A stretch of 64,000 nucleotides of DNA from an uncultured Pseudomonadota bacterium (GTDB lineage Bacteria > Pseudomonadota > Gammaproteobacteria > CAJXQU01): positions 1-64,000 of the forward strand of contig CAJXQU010000006.1 in the NCBI GenBank assembly GCA_913058255.1, in the 5' to 3' direction. This document shows positions 39,870 through 49,030 of this stretch, in pieces. The first letter of the stretch is position 1, and each line of letters starts with the position of its first letter. The notes under the pieces were generated by a model, which searched no databases, was not told where the DNA came from, and saw nothing but the letters and a program-made list of their open reading frames with translations. A program made the translations under genes and the position numbers.

Positions 39870-40843
39870 TGGCTTATATCATTCGTCGTGCACTCTATGC
39901 GATCCCGATTCTGATCGGTGTAAATGTTCTGACTTTTGTTCTGTTTTTTGTTGTTAATAGTCCAGACGATATGGCGCGCATGCAGCTGGGTGAAAAGCGC
40001 CTGACTGAAGAAGCAATTCAAGGATGGAAACAAGAACGTGGTTATGATAAACCGCTTCTTTGGAACAGTTCTGAAGAGGGTTTAGAAAAGGTCACTGATA
40101 CGATATTTTTTAAAAAATCGATAAGACTTTTTCTTTTTGATTTTGGCCGATCAGATAGTGGCCGAGACATCAGTTTTGATATTAGCCAACGGATGTGGCC
40201 GAGCTTGGCGATTGCTATTCCGGGATTGATCGTTGGGTTGCTAGTCAACATTACTTTTGCATTGTTGATTGCATTTTTTCGAGGGACTTATCTTGATATA
40301 ACGGGGGTGGTTTTCTGTGTGATATTGATGTCGATCTCAGGGCTTTTTTATATTATCGGTGGACAGTTTTTAGTCGGTAAATTAATGAATCTAGTGCCGA
40401 TATCAGGTTATGACACGGGCCTCGAATCGATCAAGTTTTTAGTCTTGCCTGTGTTGGTCGGTTTGGTCGGAGGAATTGGATCAGGGACACGTTGGTACCG
40501 AACAATCTTTCTAGAAGAGATTGGTAAGGACTATGTACGTACCGCTCGATCCAAAGGATTGTCAGAACGGTTGGTTATGTTTAGACATGTATTGAAAAAT
40601 GCCATGATCCCTATTTTGACTGGCGTGGTGGTTGTATTGCCGATGTTGTTTATGGGTAGCCTCATTACGGAATCTTTTTTCGGTATTCCAGGATTAGGCA
40701 GCTATACATTGGATGCGATAACCAGTCAGGATTTCGCCATCGTCAGATCAATGGTCTTTCTTGGTTCTGTACTTTATATCATTGGTTTATTACTGACGGA
40801 TATTTCATACACATTAGTTGATCCAAGAGTGAGGTTACAATAA
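39866..40843 (+). CDS. yejB: Peptide ABC transporter permease, YejB-like
   Basis: A DppB/YejB-type inner-membrane permease of 325 residues with six helices. MMAYIIRRALYAIPILIGVN is the classic opening of this family. The ATPase-coupling EAA-like loop reads VRTARSKGLSERLVMFRHVLKNAMIPIL. A soluble loop lies between helices 1 and 2. It overlaps both neighbours, so it is translated as part of one operon. Confidence 0.9.
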   Translation: MMAYIIRRALYAIPILIGVNVLTFVLFFVVNSPDDMARMQLGEKRLTEEAIQGWKQERGYDKPLLWNSSEEGLEKVTDTIFFKKSIRLFLFDFGRSDSGRDISFDISQRMWPSLAIAIPGLIVGLLVNITFALLIAFFRGTYLDITGVVFCVILMSISGLFYIIGGQFLVGKLMNLVPISGYDTGLESIKFLVLPVLVGLVGGIGSGTRWYRTIFLEEIGKDYVRTARSKGLSERLVMFRHVLKNAMIPILTGVVVVLPMLFMGSLITESFFGIPGLGSYTLDAITSQDFAIVRSMVFLGSVLYIIGLLLTDISYTLVDPRVRLQ

Positions 40844-42249
40844 TGCCTACCTTACTCTGGACGGATGGGCTGATCTTTTTATTATTGTTTATGGTCGTCA
40901 TGTTTGTTCTGCACGTACGACGTCATGAGCACTTATTACGCCCATGGCGTTCGGTGTTACGAAGTCGAGTTGCAATGGCTTCTGCGGTTATATTATCGGT
41001 CTACCTTGTCATAGGCTTGCTCGACTCGCTCCACTTTCATCCTAAGTTAGACAACCCAAAAGCTGAACAAGCGCAATACTCCACAAAAATAAATAGTGTG
41101 TTTGATGTATTGGTCAGCCATTTATTAGAGCAAGATGAAAAAACCTATTCGGCTCCCTTTGCTGCTTATCAATACAGTAAAGAAACCATAGAACTTTCTG
41201 ATGGAAGCACGGTGAGAGAATTACCGAGACTGAAGTTTGGTGGTGCACACCTTACTGATCCTGACAGTGAAAAAGTATCCGATATTTTTAATCGTACTTT
41301 GGTGGCGTCAACCAAAGCGTTGGTCGTGTTTATCGTAATGATAGGGCTGATCACATGGCGAATTGCGGCAAAAAAGTCATGGCCATTTAGCAATGTGATA
41401 AAAAGTATTTTAAAAGGTGAAATGGAAACGCCTTGGAAGGTGATTTTCATAACATTAGGCATGAGTTTCTGGGTATTGATTATCGCTTGGGATCTGAGCC
41501 ATGCGTATCATATTTTCGGTACGGATAAGGTGGGCCAAGATGTTTATTATCAAGCGATGAAGAGTATCCGCACAGGACTAATTATCGGCACATTAACCAC
41601 CTTAGTGATGCTACCTTTTGCTGTTTTGATGGGAATTTCAGCAGGTTATTTTCGGGGTTGGATCGATGATGTCATTCAATATATTTACACCACTCTGAAC
41701 TCAATTCCTGGAGTGCTATTGATCGCTGCCTCAATTCTAATGTTGCAGGTATATATGGCCAATCATGCCGAAGATTTTGCCAGCCTTGCTGCACGATCAG
41801 ATATGCGCTTATTATTTTTATGTATCATTCTCGGAGTCACTAGCTGGACGGGTTTATGTCGATTATTGCGTGGTGAAACTATGAAGCTACGCGAGGTTGA
41901 TTATATTCAAGCCGCACAGGCCTTTGGGGTCGGACACATGACGATTATCTTACGCCATATTTTACCTAATGTTATGCATATTATTTTGATCTCCGTAGTG
42001 ATTGATTTTAGTGGCTTAGTGCTCGCCGAAGCGGTCTTGTCGTATATCAATATCGGTGTTGATCCAAGCATGAATAGCTGGGGAAATATGATCAATAGTG
42101 CACGCATGGAAATGGCAAGAGAGCCTGTCGTATGGTGGGCACTAGCAGCCTCATTTATCTTTATGTTTGTATTAGTGCTGGCGGCGAATTTATTTTCTGA
42201 TGCTGTTCGAGATGCATTTGATCCGAGATTAAGAGAACGAGAAGAATGA
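40843..42249 (+). CDS. yejE: Peptide ABC transporter permease, YejE-like, with enlarged N-terminal region
   Basis: The partner permease of YejB. The C-terminal half is a normal DppC/YejE permease, with FGTDKVGQDVYYQAMKSIRTG and the EAA loop EVDYIQAAQAFGVGHMTIILRHILPNVM. At 468 residues it is over 100 longer than the usual 300-345; extra hydrophobic segments and a soluble stretch of about 90 residues (about 60-150) lie before the permease core. The start overlaps the yejB stop (TAATG). Confidence 0.9.
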   Translation: MPTLLWTDGLIFLLLFMVVMFVLHVRRHEHLLRPWRSVLRSRVAMASAVILSVYLVIGLLDSLHFHPKLDNPKAEQAQYSTKINSVFDVLVSHLLEQDEKTYSAPFAAYQYSKETIELSDGSTVRELPRLKFGGAHLTDPDSEKVSDIFNRTLVASTKALVVFIVMIGLITWRIAAKKSWPFSNVIKSILKGEMETPWKVIFITLGMSFWVLIIAWDLSHAYHIFGTDKVGQDVYYQAMKSIRTGLIIGTLTTLVMLPFAVLMGISAGYFRGWIDDVIQYIYTTLNSIPGVLLIAASILMLQVYMANHAEDFASLAARSDMRLLFLCIILGVTSWTGLCRLLRGETMKLREVDYIQAAQAFGVGHMTIILRHILPNVMHIILISVVIDFSGLVLAEAVLSYINIGVDPSMNSWGNMINSARMEMAREPVVWWALAASFIFMFVLVLAANLFSDAVRDAFDPRLREREE

Positions 42250-42653
42250 CAGATAAAATGAATCTTCCTTCAGACAAAGAACTCACTCTGCGAGTGGTGC
42301 CGATGCCTAAAGATACTAATTATGGCGGCAGTATTTTTGGAGGATATATTTTTTCTCAAATAGATATAGCGGCAAGCATTCCTGCGCTCAAACGAGCTAA
42401 AGGACGTGTGGCCACCGTTGCAGTGAATTCCATCGAGCTTCGTCAAGCGGTGTTTGTGGGTGATATTTTAAGCCTTTATGCGCATGTATCTAAGGTTGGA
42501 CGTACTTCGATCACTGTCGATGTTGAGGTCTATGCTGAGCGCAATGTTGAAGATCCTCAAGTAGTCAAGGTCACGCAGGCGAGGCTGACCTTTGTAGCAT
42601 TGGATGAAGACAGGAAACCACGCCCAGTTCCGCCAGAAGAAGTTGAGGCGTGA
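42246..42653 (+). CDS. Acyl-CoA thioesterase, hotdog fold, YciA-like
   Basis: A 135-residue hotdog thioesterase that hydrolyses acyl-CoA to free acid and CoA. The motif PKDTNYGGSIFGGYIFSQID holds the conserved Asp and Gly residues of the YciA/BACH group, and VAVNSIELRQAVFVGDILSL is the second conserved element. It overlaps the yejE stop by four bases (ATGA), and yejF follows after 32 bases, so this enzyme is embedded in the transporter operon. The link to peptide uptake is unexplained. Confidence 0.88.
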   Translation: MTDKMNLPSDKELTLRVVPMPKDTNYGGSIFGGYIFSQIDIAASIPALKRAKGRVATVAVNSIELRQAVFVGDILSLYAHVSKVGRTSITVDVEVYAERNVEDPQVVKVTQARLTFVALDEDRKPRPVPPEEVEA

Positions 42654-42685
42654 TTGATGTGTGAAAAAACAGGAGAGAGTCTCTA

Positions 42686-44305
42686 ATGACTGAACCTTTA
42701 TTACAGATATCAGACCTAAAGGTTAGCTTTGGTTCAACACCCGCCGTTAATGGAATAGATATAATCATTAATCGTGGTGAAACTTTTGTATTACTTGGTG
42801 AGTCTGGTTGCGGGAAATCTATTTCTGCAATGAGTGTCATGCGGTTGTTACCGAATTCTGCGACGATCAACTCAGGCAAAATATTGCTCGATGGCGAAGA
42901 CCTTTTACAACTACCAGAATCAAACATGCGAACGATTCGGGGTGGTAAAATAGGGATGATTTTTCAAGAGCCTCAAACGTCATTAAACCCTGTAATGTCT
43001 ATTGGGTCGCAAATCGCAGAGTCATTAACATGGCATAAAAAACTTAAAGGTAAGTCTGCAAGGAATCGCGTTGTTGAGTTGCTGGAAGCGGTTGGCTTAA
43101 CAGATGCTGATCGACGCTATGATGAGTTTCCTCATCAATTTTCCGGTGGCATGAAGCAACGTGTGATGATAGCAATGGCCTTGGCTGGCGAACCAGAACT
43201 ATTGATTGCGGATGAACCATCAACGGCTTTAGATGTAACCATTCAAGCACAAGTTTTAGAGCTATTATTGAAGCTACAAAAAGAACGTAACATGGCTATC
43301 TTATTTATTACGCATGATTTAGGGGTGGCCTCAAAAATGGCCGATCATGTCGGGGTTATGTATGCTGGTAAGATCGTGGAAACTGCACCACGAGATCAGT
43401 TTTTTAAAACGCCTGCACACGCATATTCACAAAAACTATTTGCTGCATTGCCAAGCAAGATTAAGCGTCAGGAAGAGGAAAAAAATCTTGTAAAAGATCA
43501 AGTCTCTGATGTATTACTAGAAGTTAAAAATCTCGATGTACACTTTCCAATCCGAACGGGTTTTTTCAAAAAAGTGACGGGCCATGTGAAAGCCGTTAAT
43601 AACATTTCTATGACTCTGGAACGAGGAAAAACTATTGCCATGGTAGGTGAGTCTGGCAGTGGTAAAACAACTTTCGGAAAAGGTGTTTTACAATTGATAA
43701 AACCAACCAATGGCTCTGTAGTTTTTGATGGAATTGACCTGACTAAACTAAGCTTAGCGGAGCTGAGGAAGCGTCGAACAGACATTCAAATTGTCTTCCA
43801 AGATCCATATTCTTCAATGAATCCGAGAATGATTATTAGTGATATCATCGAAGAAGGAATGGTTGCACAAGGAATAGGAAAAACTAAGCAAGCACGTATC
43901 GCTAGAGTTGAAGAATTACTTGAGCAGGTTGGTTTAGAAAAAGAACATCGCTTGCGTTATCCACATGAATTTTCAGGTGGACAGCGACAGCGGATTTGTA
44001 TTGCGCGAGCTTTAGCCGTTGATCCGAAACTAATTATTTGTGACGAGCCGACCAGTGCTTTGGATGTCTCTGTACAATCACAGATTTTAACCTTATTGAA
44101 GGATCTGCAAAGTAGACTTGGGCTAACCTATCTGTTTATCACGCATAATCTAGGTGTTGTTGAGTATATTGCCCATCAGGTTGCTGTGATGTATCAAGGT
44201 GAGATCGTTGAGTATGGTGATGTAGAGCAGGTTCTTTATGAGCCTAAACATGGTTATACACAAAAATTACTAGCCGCTGTACCAACCATTGAAACCGGCA
44301 CATGA
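42686..44305 (+). CDS. yejF: Peptide ABC transporter double ATPase, YejF-like
   Basis: YejF fuses two ABC ATPases in one chain. The first half has Walker A GESGCGKS, signature FSGGMKQRVMIAMAL and Walker B LLIADEPSTALD; the second half has GESGSGKT, FSGGQRQRICIARAL and LIICDEPTSALD. Both halves look catalytically complete. The protein is 539 residues, the expected length. Together with the YejA-, YejB- and YejE-like proteins it completes an oligopeptide importer. It overlaps the alarmone hydrolase gene by four bases. Confidence 0.93.
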   Translation: MTEPLLQISDLKVSFGSTPAVNGIDIIINRGETFVLLGESGCGKSISAMSVMRLLPNSATINSGKILLDGEDLLQLPESNMRTIRGGKIGMIFQEPQTSLNPVMSIGSQIAESLTWHKKLKGKSARNRVVELLEAVGLTDADRRYDEFPHQFSGGMKQRVMIAMALAGEPELLIADEPSTALDVTIQAQVLELLLKLQKERNMAILFITHDLGVASKMADHVGVMYAGKIVETAPRDQFFKTPAHAYSQKLFAALPSKIKRQEEEKNLVKDQVSDVLLEVKNLDVHFPIRTGFFKKVTGHVKAVNNISMTLERGKTIAMVGESGSGKTTFGKGVLQLIKPTNGSVVFDGIDLTKLSLAELRKRRTDIQIVFQDPYSSMNPRMIISDIIEEGMVAQGIGKTKQARIARVEELLEQVGLEKEHRLRYPHEFSGGQRQRICIARALAVDPKLIICDEPTSALDVSVQSQILTLLKDLQSRLGLTYLFITHNLGVVEYIAHQVAVMYQGEIVEYGDVEQVLYEPKHGYTQKLLAAVPTIETGT

Positions 44306-44829
44306 GCGAGTTAAATATTATTTTTAAGGCTTTATCTTTCGCGGCATTAAAACATCGTGATCAACGTCGAAAAAATATTGAAGCTTCTCCGTATATTAAC
44401 CATCCCATTGATCTTGTGAATGTTTTAGTCAACGAAGGACAGGTTACGGATACAGACGTAATCGTCGCAGCAATTTTACATGATACTGTTGAAGATACGG
44501 ATACGGCGTATGCTGAACTAGAAAAAGAATTTGGAAAGGCTATCGCAGATATTGTTAATGAGGTAACAGATGATACGAGCCTAGGTAAGGAGAAAAGAAA
44601 GCAACAACAAATCGATCGTGCTGCGCACGCCAGTTTTCAAGCTCGTTTAGTTAAGCTCGCTGACAAAATTTGTAACTTACGAGATATGAATTCAGCGCCT
44701 CCAGCAGGTTGGGATATTGAGCGGCGGCGTGAATATTTTTATTGGAGTAGTGAGGTTATTAATGAGTTCAGAGGGACGCACGAGAAGTTAGAGCGTATTT
44801 TTGATCAGGTTAGTTCCAAAGTTCCTTAA
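44302..44829 (+). CDS. MESH1-like small alarmone hydrolase, HD domain
   Basis: A 175-residue single-domain HD phosphohydrolase. The RelA/SpoT hydrolase motifs are complete: HRDQRRKNIEASPYINHP (His34), ILHDTVEDTD (His60-Asp61, Glu64-Asp65) and LVKLADKICNLRD (Asp121). The order and spacing, including the NLRDMNSAPPAGW segment, closely resemble animal MESH1, which removes the 3'-diphosphate from ppGpp and can also act on NADPH. There is no synthetase or regulatory domain. It starts within the yejF stop (ATGA), so it is translated with the peptide importer. Confidence 0.9.
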   Translation: MSELNIIFKALSFAALKHRDQRRKNIEASPYINHPIDLVNVLVNEGQVTDTDVIVAAILHDTVEDTDTAYAELEKEFGKAIADIVNEVTDDTSLGKEKRKQQQIDRAAHASFQARLVKLADKICNLRDMNSAPPAGWDIERRREYFYWSSEVINEFRGTHEKLERIFDQVSSKVP

Positions 44830-44867
44830 TTAGCCTATAAACCGAAAAATAATAATTAGAGATTTTT

Positions 44868-45551
44868 ATGAGCACTCAAAATATTAAAAATAAAGTAAAT
44901 GTGCTTGATAATCCAAAGTGGCAAACAAATCAGATAGCTTCGAATGCAGCTTCGCATTATAAGTCGATACTCTTTTTTGGCCTTTTCTGGAATGGGTTCT
45001 TGTCCGTGTTTCTCTTCTTTATTTGGGAGGATATTGGGGATATATTAAGCGACTCTATTATTGCCTATGTATTTATCCTTTTCCCTATCGTCGGTATTTA
45101 TATTATTTATCTCGGAGTAAAAGAGGCGTTAGCTTGGAATAAGTTTGGGGCTACACCGCTTGTGATGGACCCTTTTCCGGGGGAAATAGGAGATCTCGTT
45201 AGTGGCTATGTTGACGTCAATATCGTTTATGATCCAACCAGCATTGTAACGGTTACTCTATCCTGTCTACGCCATAAATTAGTGACCCATAAAAATAAAA
45301 GTAAATACTATACAGACACGGTATGGGATAAAGAAACTGTTGTAAATTTAACAACATCATCAATCGGAAGTCGGGTGAAGTTTGAGTTTGAAGTTCCTGA
45401 AGGTTTACCTGAAAGTGAGTTAGAGTCTGATCTATTTCATGATTGGAAATTTCATATCAAATTAGCGTTAAAAGGACTTGATCTTGAACGCGAATTTGAC
45501 ATACCGGTAATGAAAAGCACTCAGGAAAATTTTGATCGATATGGTCGATAA
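44868..45551 (+). CDS. Hypothetical protein with two membrane helices and a beta-rich domain
   Basis: The 227-residue product has two hydrophobic helices near the N-terminus (about residues 35-53 and 66-86) and a soluble C-terminal half. The segment PLVMDPFPGEIGDLVSGYVD followed by alternating strands resembles an arrestin-like or immunoglobulin-like beta sandwich, or the DUF3592-type group, but I cannot assign a family. It follows the alarmone hydrolase by 39 bases on the same strand and could be the last gene of that operon. Confidence 0.75.
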   Translation: MSTQNIKNKVNVLDNPKWQTNQIASNAASHYKSILFFGLFWNGFLSVFLFFIWEDIGDILSDSIIAYVFILFPIVGIYIIYLGVKEALAWNKFGATPLVMDPFPGEIGDLVSGYVDVNIVYDPTSIVTVTLSCLRHKLVTHKNKSKYYTDTVWDKETVVNLTTSSIGSRVKFEFEVPEGLPESELESDLFHDWKFHIKLALKGLDLEREFDIPVMKSTQENFDRYGR

Positions 45552-45821
45552 AGTTTCAATTTATAGCCTAACGTTATTAGAAGCTTGACGAGCCTAGAAA
45601 ATTTCAGGAAGACAACTAAACTTATAAGAAATTTAGAATGTGTTAGCTGTTAGTAGTGAGCTTTAGTAGAAGTAGTCTTGCTATTAAGGAGAATGAGATA
45701 CTCCTTTAATCAAGGTGCGGATCAGCTGATGTTCTTTTGGTATTTTTGTTGTAAATCAGAATTGAAAATAGTAATAGAATTTTCTGCCTTAGAAAATGTT
45801 AGATGAACAGGGACATAAAAA

Positions 45822-46205
45822 ATGAATTTAGAAAAAGTGATTTTTGGTTTTTTTATCGTTTTAGCGTTAACACTCAACTTTGGTTTTTTTATCGGTGAAA
45901 TCGATAATCCTACTCATCATCATGTGTATGAGTTGTTCGCTGTGATTGTAGTTAACTTGATAGCAACGATTTTAAAATTTGGTGATCGAACCCAGATTGG
46001 TGCGGTTTTATTAGCGACAAGTTTGGTTGCAGATTTACAATTGATCGCAGCCGCTGGGGTTTGGACTTATGTTGTTAACATCAATGGCATGCCTATGACA
46101 CCAGATGTTATGGCAAGTATTGTGTCGCTTTCAGGTGGGGCTTTATTAGCAAATATTATCTCAGTTGTGTTGCTGGTACTTGAGACAATAATGCTCTTAC
46201 GATAG
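45822..46205 (+). CDS. DUF6394-type membrane protein
   Basis: A 127-residue protein with four hydrophobic segments, starting MNLEKVIFGFFIVLALTLNF and containing the motif EIDNPTHHHVYELFAVIVVN. From memory this matches the DUF6394 family, which tends to be found next to K+ channel genes. The His-rich PTHHHVYELF motif between helices 1 and 2 could bind a ligand or metal. The ribosome binding site is weak. The channel gene starts five to seventeen bases after its stop, so the two are probably co-expressed. Confidence 0.82.
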   Translation: MNLEKVIFGFFIVLALTLNFGFFIGEIDNPTHHHVYELFAVIVVNLIATILKFGDRTQIGAVLLATSLVADLQLIAAAGVWTYVVNINGMPMTPDVMASIVSLSGGALLANIISVVLLVLETIMLLR

Positions 46206-46210
46206 CTTGA

Positions 46211-47923
46211 TTGAACGCTGATATGGACCAAATATTCTGGTTAATTCTCATGCGTATGCGGCGCCCATTGTTGGTGCTGATCGGCGTATATAGTATTGCC
46301 ATTCTTGGTATGGTGCTGGTAGCTGGGCCTGAAGAGAATGGCCAAATCACGCACATGGATTTTTTCCATGCAGTTTATTTTGTTAGTTATACCTCTACGA
46401 CCATAGGTTTCGGCGAACTTCCTTCGGCATTTTCCCCATCACAACGGATGTGGGCAATGGTTTGTATTTATATGAGCGTTGTTAGCTGGATTTATTCTCT
46501 CGGCGCAATTCTCGCTCTAATTCAAGACCCTGCTTTTCGACAGGCGATGACTGAACGTCATTTTGCGCGTAGTGTCAGAAAGATAAAAGAACCATTCTAT
46601 TTACTCTGTGGTTACGGTGAAGCGGGGAGAGCCTTAGTCCAGGCGCTTACACAGTACAATATTAGAATGGTTGTTATTGATAAAAGTGAAGATCGGATCA
46701 ATCAATTGAGTTTAGAAGATCAGACACTGCCCGTTCATGTTCCTGGTCTATGCGCTGATGCTGAAGTACCAGAACATTTATTAGAAGCTGGGCTGAAGAA
46801 TCCTTCGTGCTCGCGTGTTATCGCATTGACAGACAATGATACCGTTAATCTAAAGATAGCTTTAACTAGTAAGTTACTTAACCCATCCCTTAAATTGATC
46901 GCCACTGCTCGGAATGAAGAAACCAAGCTAAACATTGCATCATTTGGAACAGAGCACATCGTTGATGCTTTTGAGATATTTGGTGAGACAATAGCGCTTT
47001 CACTTCATTCGCCTGATCAATATTTGCTAAGAGAATGGCTATCTGGAGTTGCAAATACTCCATTCAAAAAACCTGCGATGCCTCCCCGAGGTACGTGGAT
47101 CGTCTGTGGGTTTGGCCGACTCGGGCGTTTTCTCGTCAATCACTTAGAGAGTGAAGGCTTGCCTGTCGTTGTTATTGAGCCAAATGAGGATATTCTTTCA
47201 GGATCTCACAAAGTGGTTTACGGGCGTGGCACTGAGGCTGATACCTTACTCGATGCAGATATAAAAAATGCTGTGGGTATTTTTGCTGGAACAGATAATG
47301 ACCCTAATAATTTGTCTATAATTATGACGGCTAGGCAGTTAAATCCATCTCTATTTATTGTTGCACGACAAAATTTAGGGGCTAACTCAGCTCTCTTTGA
47401 AGCCCTTGATGCAGATATCACTATGAACCCGGGGCATGTTCTTGCGAATAATATCCGTGGTTTGCTAACGATGCCAAGACTTTCTGAGTTTTTACAGCAG
47501 GTGTCAAGTTATGATAATAAATGGGCATGCGATTTATTTAAGCGTTTAGAAGATACTATTGGTACAGAGACCATACCGGATATATGGGAAGTTAAGGTTA
47601 CTGAGAAGCACTCGCCTGGTATCTTGGAGGTTATATCGACTGATCAGCTTGTGACAGTAGAGCACTTATTGATCGATGCTTATAACAGAGAAATGCGTTT
47701 AAAAGTTTATCCTTTATACCTTGTTAGAGCGGGGCAGGGACGATTGATGCCGGAGAAGGAAACGGTTTTAGAAATAGGAGATAAGATCTTATTCTGTGGT
47801 GTAGGCCATGCTTATCATCGTATGAAACTATTACTTAATGATTATTATCTATTACAGCAGGTCATATTAGATCGAGAGGTCCCTCGAAGCAGTGTCATGC
47901 GTTGGATTCTTGGGACTGGTTAG
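46211..47923 (+). CDS. K+ channel protein with two RCK (TrkA-N/TrkA-C) modules
   Basis: The N-terminal third has two membrane helices around a pore loop with selectivity filter TTIGFGE (residues 63-69), a variant of TVGYG. Two Rossmann-type RCK domains follow, with GYGEAG (134-139) and GFGRLG (300-305), and a C-terminal TrkA-C-like region. The protein has 570 residues. The TTG at 46211 or the in-frame ATG at 46223 may be the start. Double-RCK channels are gated by nucleotides or ions; which ligand applies is unknown. It pairs with the DUF6394 protein upstream. Confidence 0.9.
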   Translation: MNADMDQIFWLILMRMRRPLLVLIGVYSIAILGMVLVAGPEENGQITHMDFFHAVYFVSYTSTTIGFGELPSAFSPSQRMWAMVCIYMSVVSWIYSLGAILALIQDPAFRQAMTERHFARSVRKIKEPFYLLCGYGEAGRALVQALTQYNIRMVVIDKSEDRINQLSLEDQTLPVHVPGLCADAEVPEHLLEAGLKNPSCSRVIALTDNDTVNLKIALTSKLLNPSLKLIATARNEETKLNIASFGTEHIVDAFEIFGETIALSLHSPDQYLLREWLSGVANTPFKKPAMPPRGTWIVCGFGRLGRFLVNHLESEGLPVVVIEPNEDILSGSHKVVYGRGTEADTLLDADIKNAVGIFAGTDNDPNNLSIIMTARQLNPSLFIVARQNLGANSALFEALDADITMNPGHVLANNIRGLLTMPRLSEFLQQVSSYDNKWACDLFKRLEDTIGTETIPDIWEVKVTEKHSPGILEVISTDQLVTVEHLLIDAYNREMRLKVYPLYLVRAGQGRLMPEKETVLEIGDKILFCGVGHAYHRMKLLLNDYYLLQQVILDREVPRSSVMRWILGTG

Positions 47924-48008
47924 CAGGAATCTTAAATCAGTAGAAAGTATTTTTCTTAAAATTACCTTAGCTTCTAATAAAATCTAAGAGAAAAGGTTTA
48001 ACCTCAAG

Positions 48009-48953
48009 CTATGGTTTTTTAGGATCGTAGACAACAACGAGATTACGTCCAGCATCCTTAGCTTGATAAAGGGCCCGATCAGCAGCTTCGATGAGATCTT
48101 TTCCTTCATAGTCCTTTTCCAATAAGGCTACTCCAGCGCTGATCGTAATATTTACATTCAATCCATCATGTTCGAAGTTACGTTTTTCTATGGCTACACG
48201 AATACGGTTTGCTAAAAAGTTAGCGCCATCAATATCGGTTGTATTAAGGATGACAGCAAACTCTTCACCACCATATCGGAAGACGATATCGCTACGTCGG
48301 ATGCACTCTGTTAAACAGTTACCCACACCTTTTAGCACAGCATCACCAGCAAGATGCCCATATTTATCATTAATACGTTTAAAGTGATCGATATCTAGCA
48401 TGATCACTGAAAGTGCCGCCCCATTTCGATGAGCTAACTCAACTTCACGTTCCAATGTTGTATCCATCGCAGCGCGGTTGTTGACACCAGTAACGGGATC
48501 TTTATAGGCTGTCTGAATAGCTTGCTTGTAAAGTAGCGCGTTATGTAAAGGGTAGATCAAAGAACAAAGTAAAGACTCAAACCATTTGATTTCATTTTGA
48601 TCAAAAGGGATATGACGAGAAATTGTTACATCACCAAGTGATTTTTCCAGTAATGTGACCTGGTATGAACAGGTATTGATAGCAGGTTTGCCTACTAGCA
48701 GCTCAACGTCCTCATCTTTATGAACATATAACAAGCTATCATGCTCAACGAAGTCTGCGAGTTTTTCAGCAAACATCTCAATCAACTTGTTTATATCAAG
48801 CGACGTTTGTAATACGTTGGCAACTTTTAGAGCCTGCTGCTCCATATTTTCATTATTATTCATATGAGTATGATAATTGTTTGTTCCACTAGATGAAACT
48901 TCATTTACATAGTCTTCATACAGCGGAGCCATTTTTTGTAGTGGCGTAACCAT
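48009..48953 (-). CDS. Diguanylate cyclase with N-terminal GAF-like sensor
   Basis: A soluble 314-residue protein. Residues about 40-145 look like a divergent GAF-type sensory domain. The GGDEF domain is intact: DPVTGVNNRAAMD, DIDHFKRINDKYGHLAGD, and GGEEF at residues 228-232. An RxxD inhibitory site (Arg219 to Asp222) sits five residues before it, so product feedback is expected. It should make c-di-GMP. It is leftward and monocistronic, between the K+ channel gene and an SDR gene. Confidence 0.92.
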   Translation of the reverse strand: MVTPLQKMAPLYEDYVNEVSSSGTNNYHTHMNNNENMEQQALKVANVLQTSLDINKLIEMFAEKLADFVEHDSLLYVHKDEDVELLVGKPAINTCSYQVTLLEKSLGDVTISRHIPFDQNEIKWFESLLCSLIYPLHNALLYKQAIQTAYKDPVTGVNNRAAMDTTLEREVELAHRNGAALSVIMLDIDHFKRINDKYGHLAGDAVLKGVGNCLTECIRRSDIVFRYGGEEFAVILNTTDIDGANFLANRIRVAIEKRNFEHDGLNVNITISAGVALLEKDYEGKDLIEAADRALYQAKDAGRNLVVVYDPKKP

Positions 48954-49030
48954 AATATGTCATCCAAAATTCATTTATTCTTAATAGGTGATGAACAACT
49001 ATGCGAAAACCATGCCATATTATTGACTTT

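Noticed and set aside
45686-45706. AAGGAG/CTCCTT hairpin in the gap before the DUF6394 gene
   Set aside because: Only a 6-bp stem with no T-run and no nearby signal; too weak to call.
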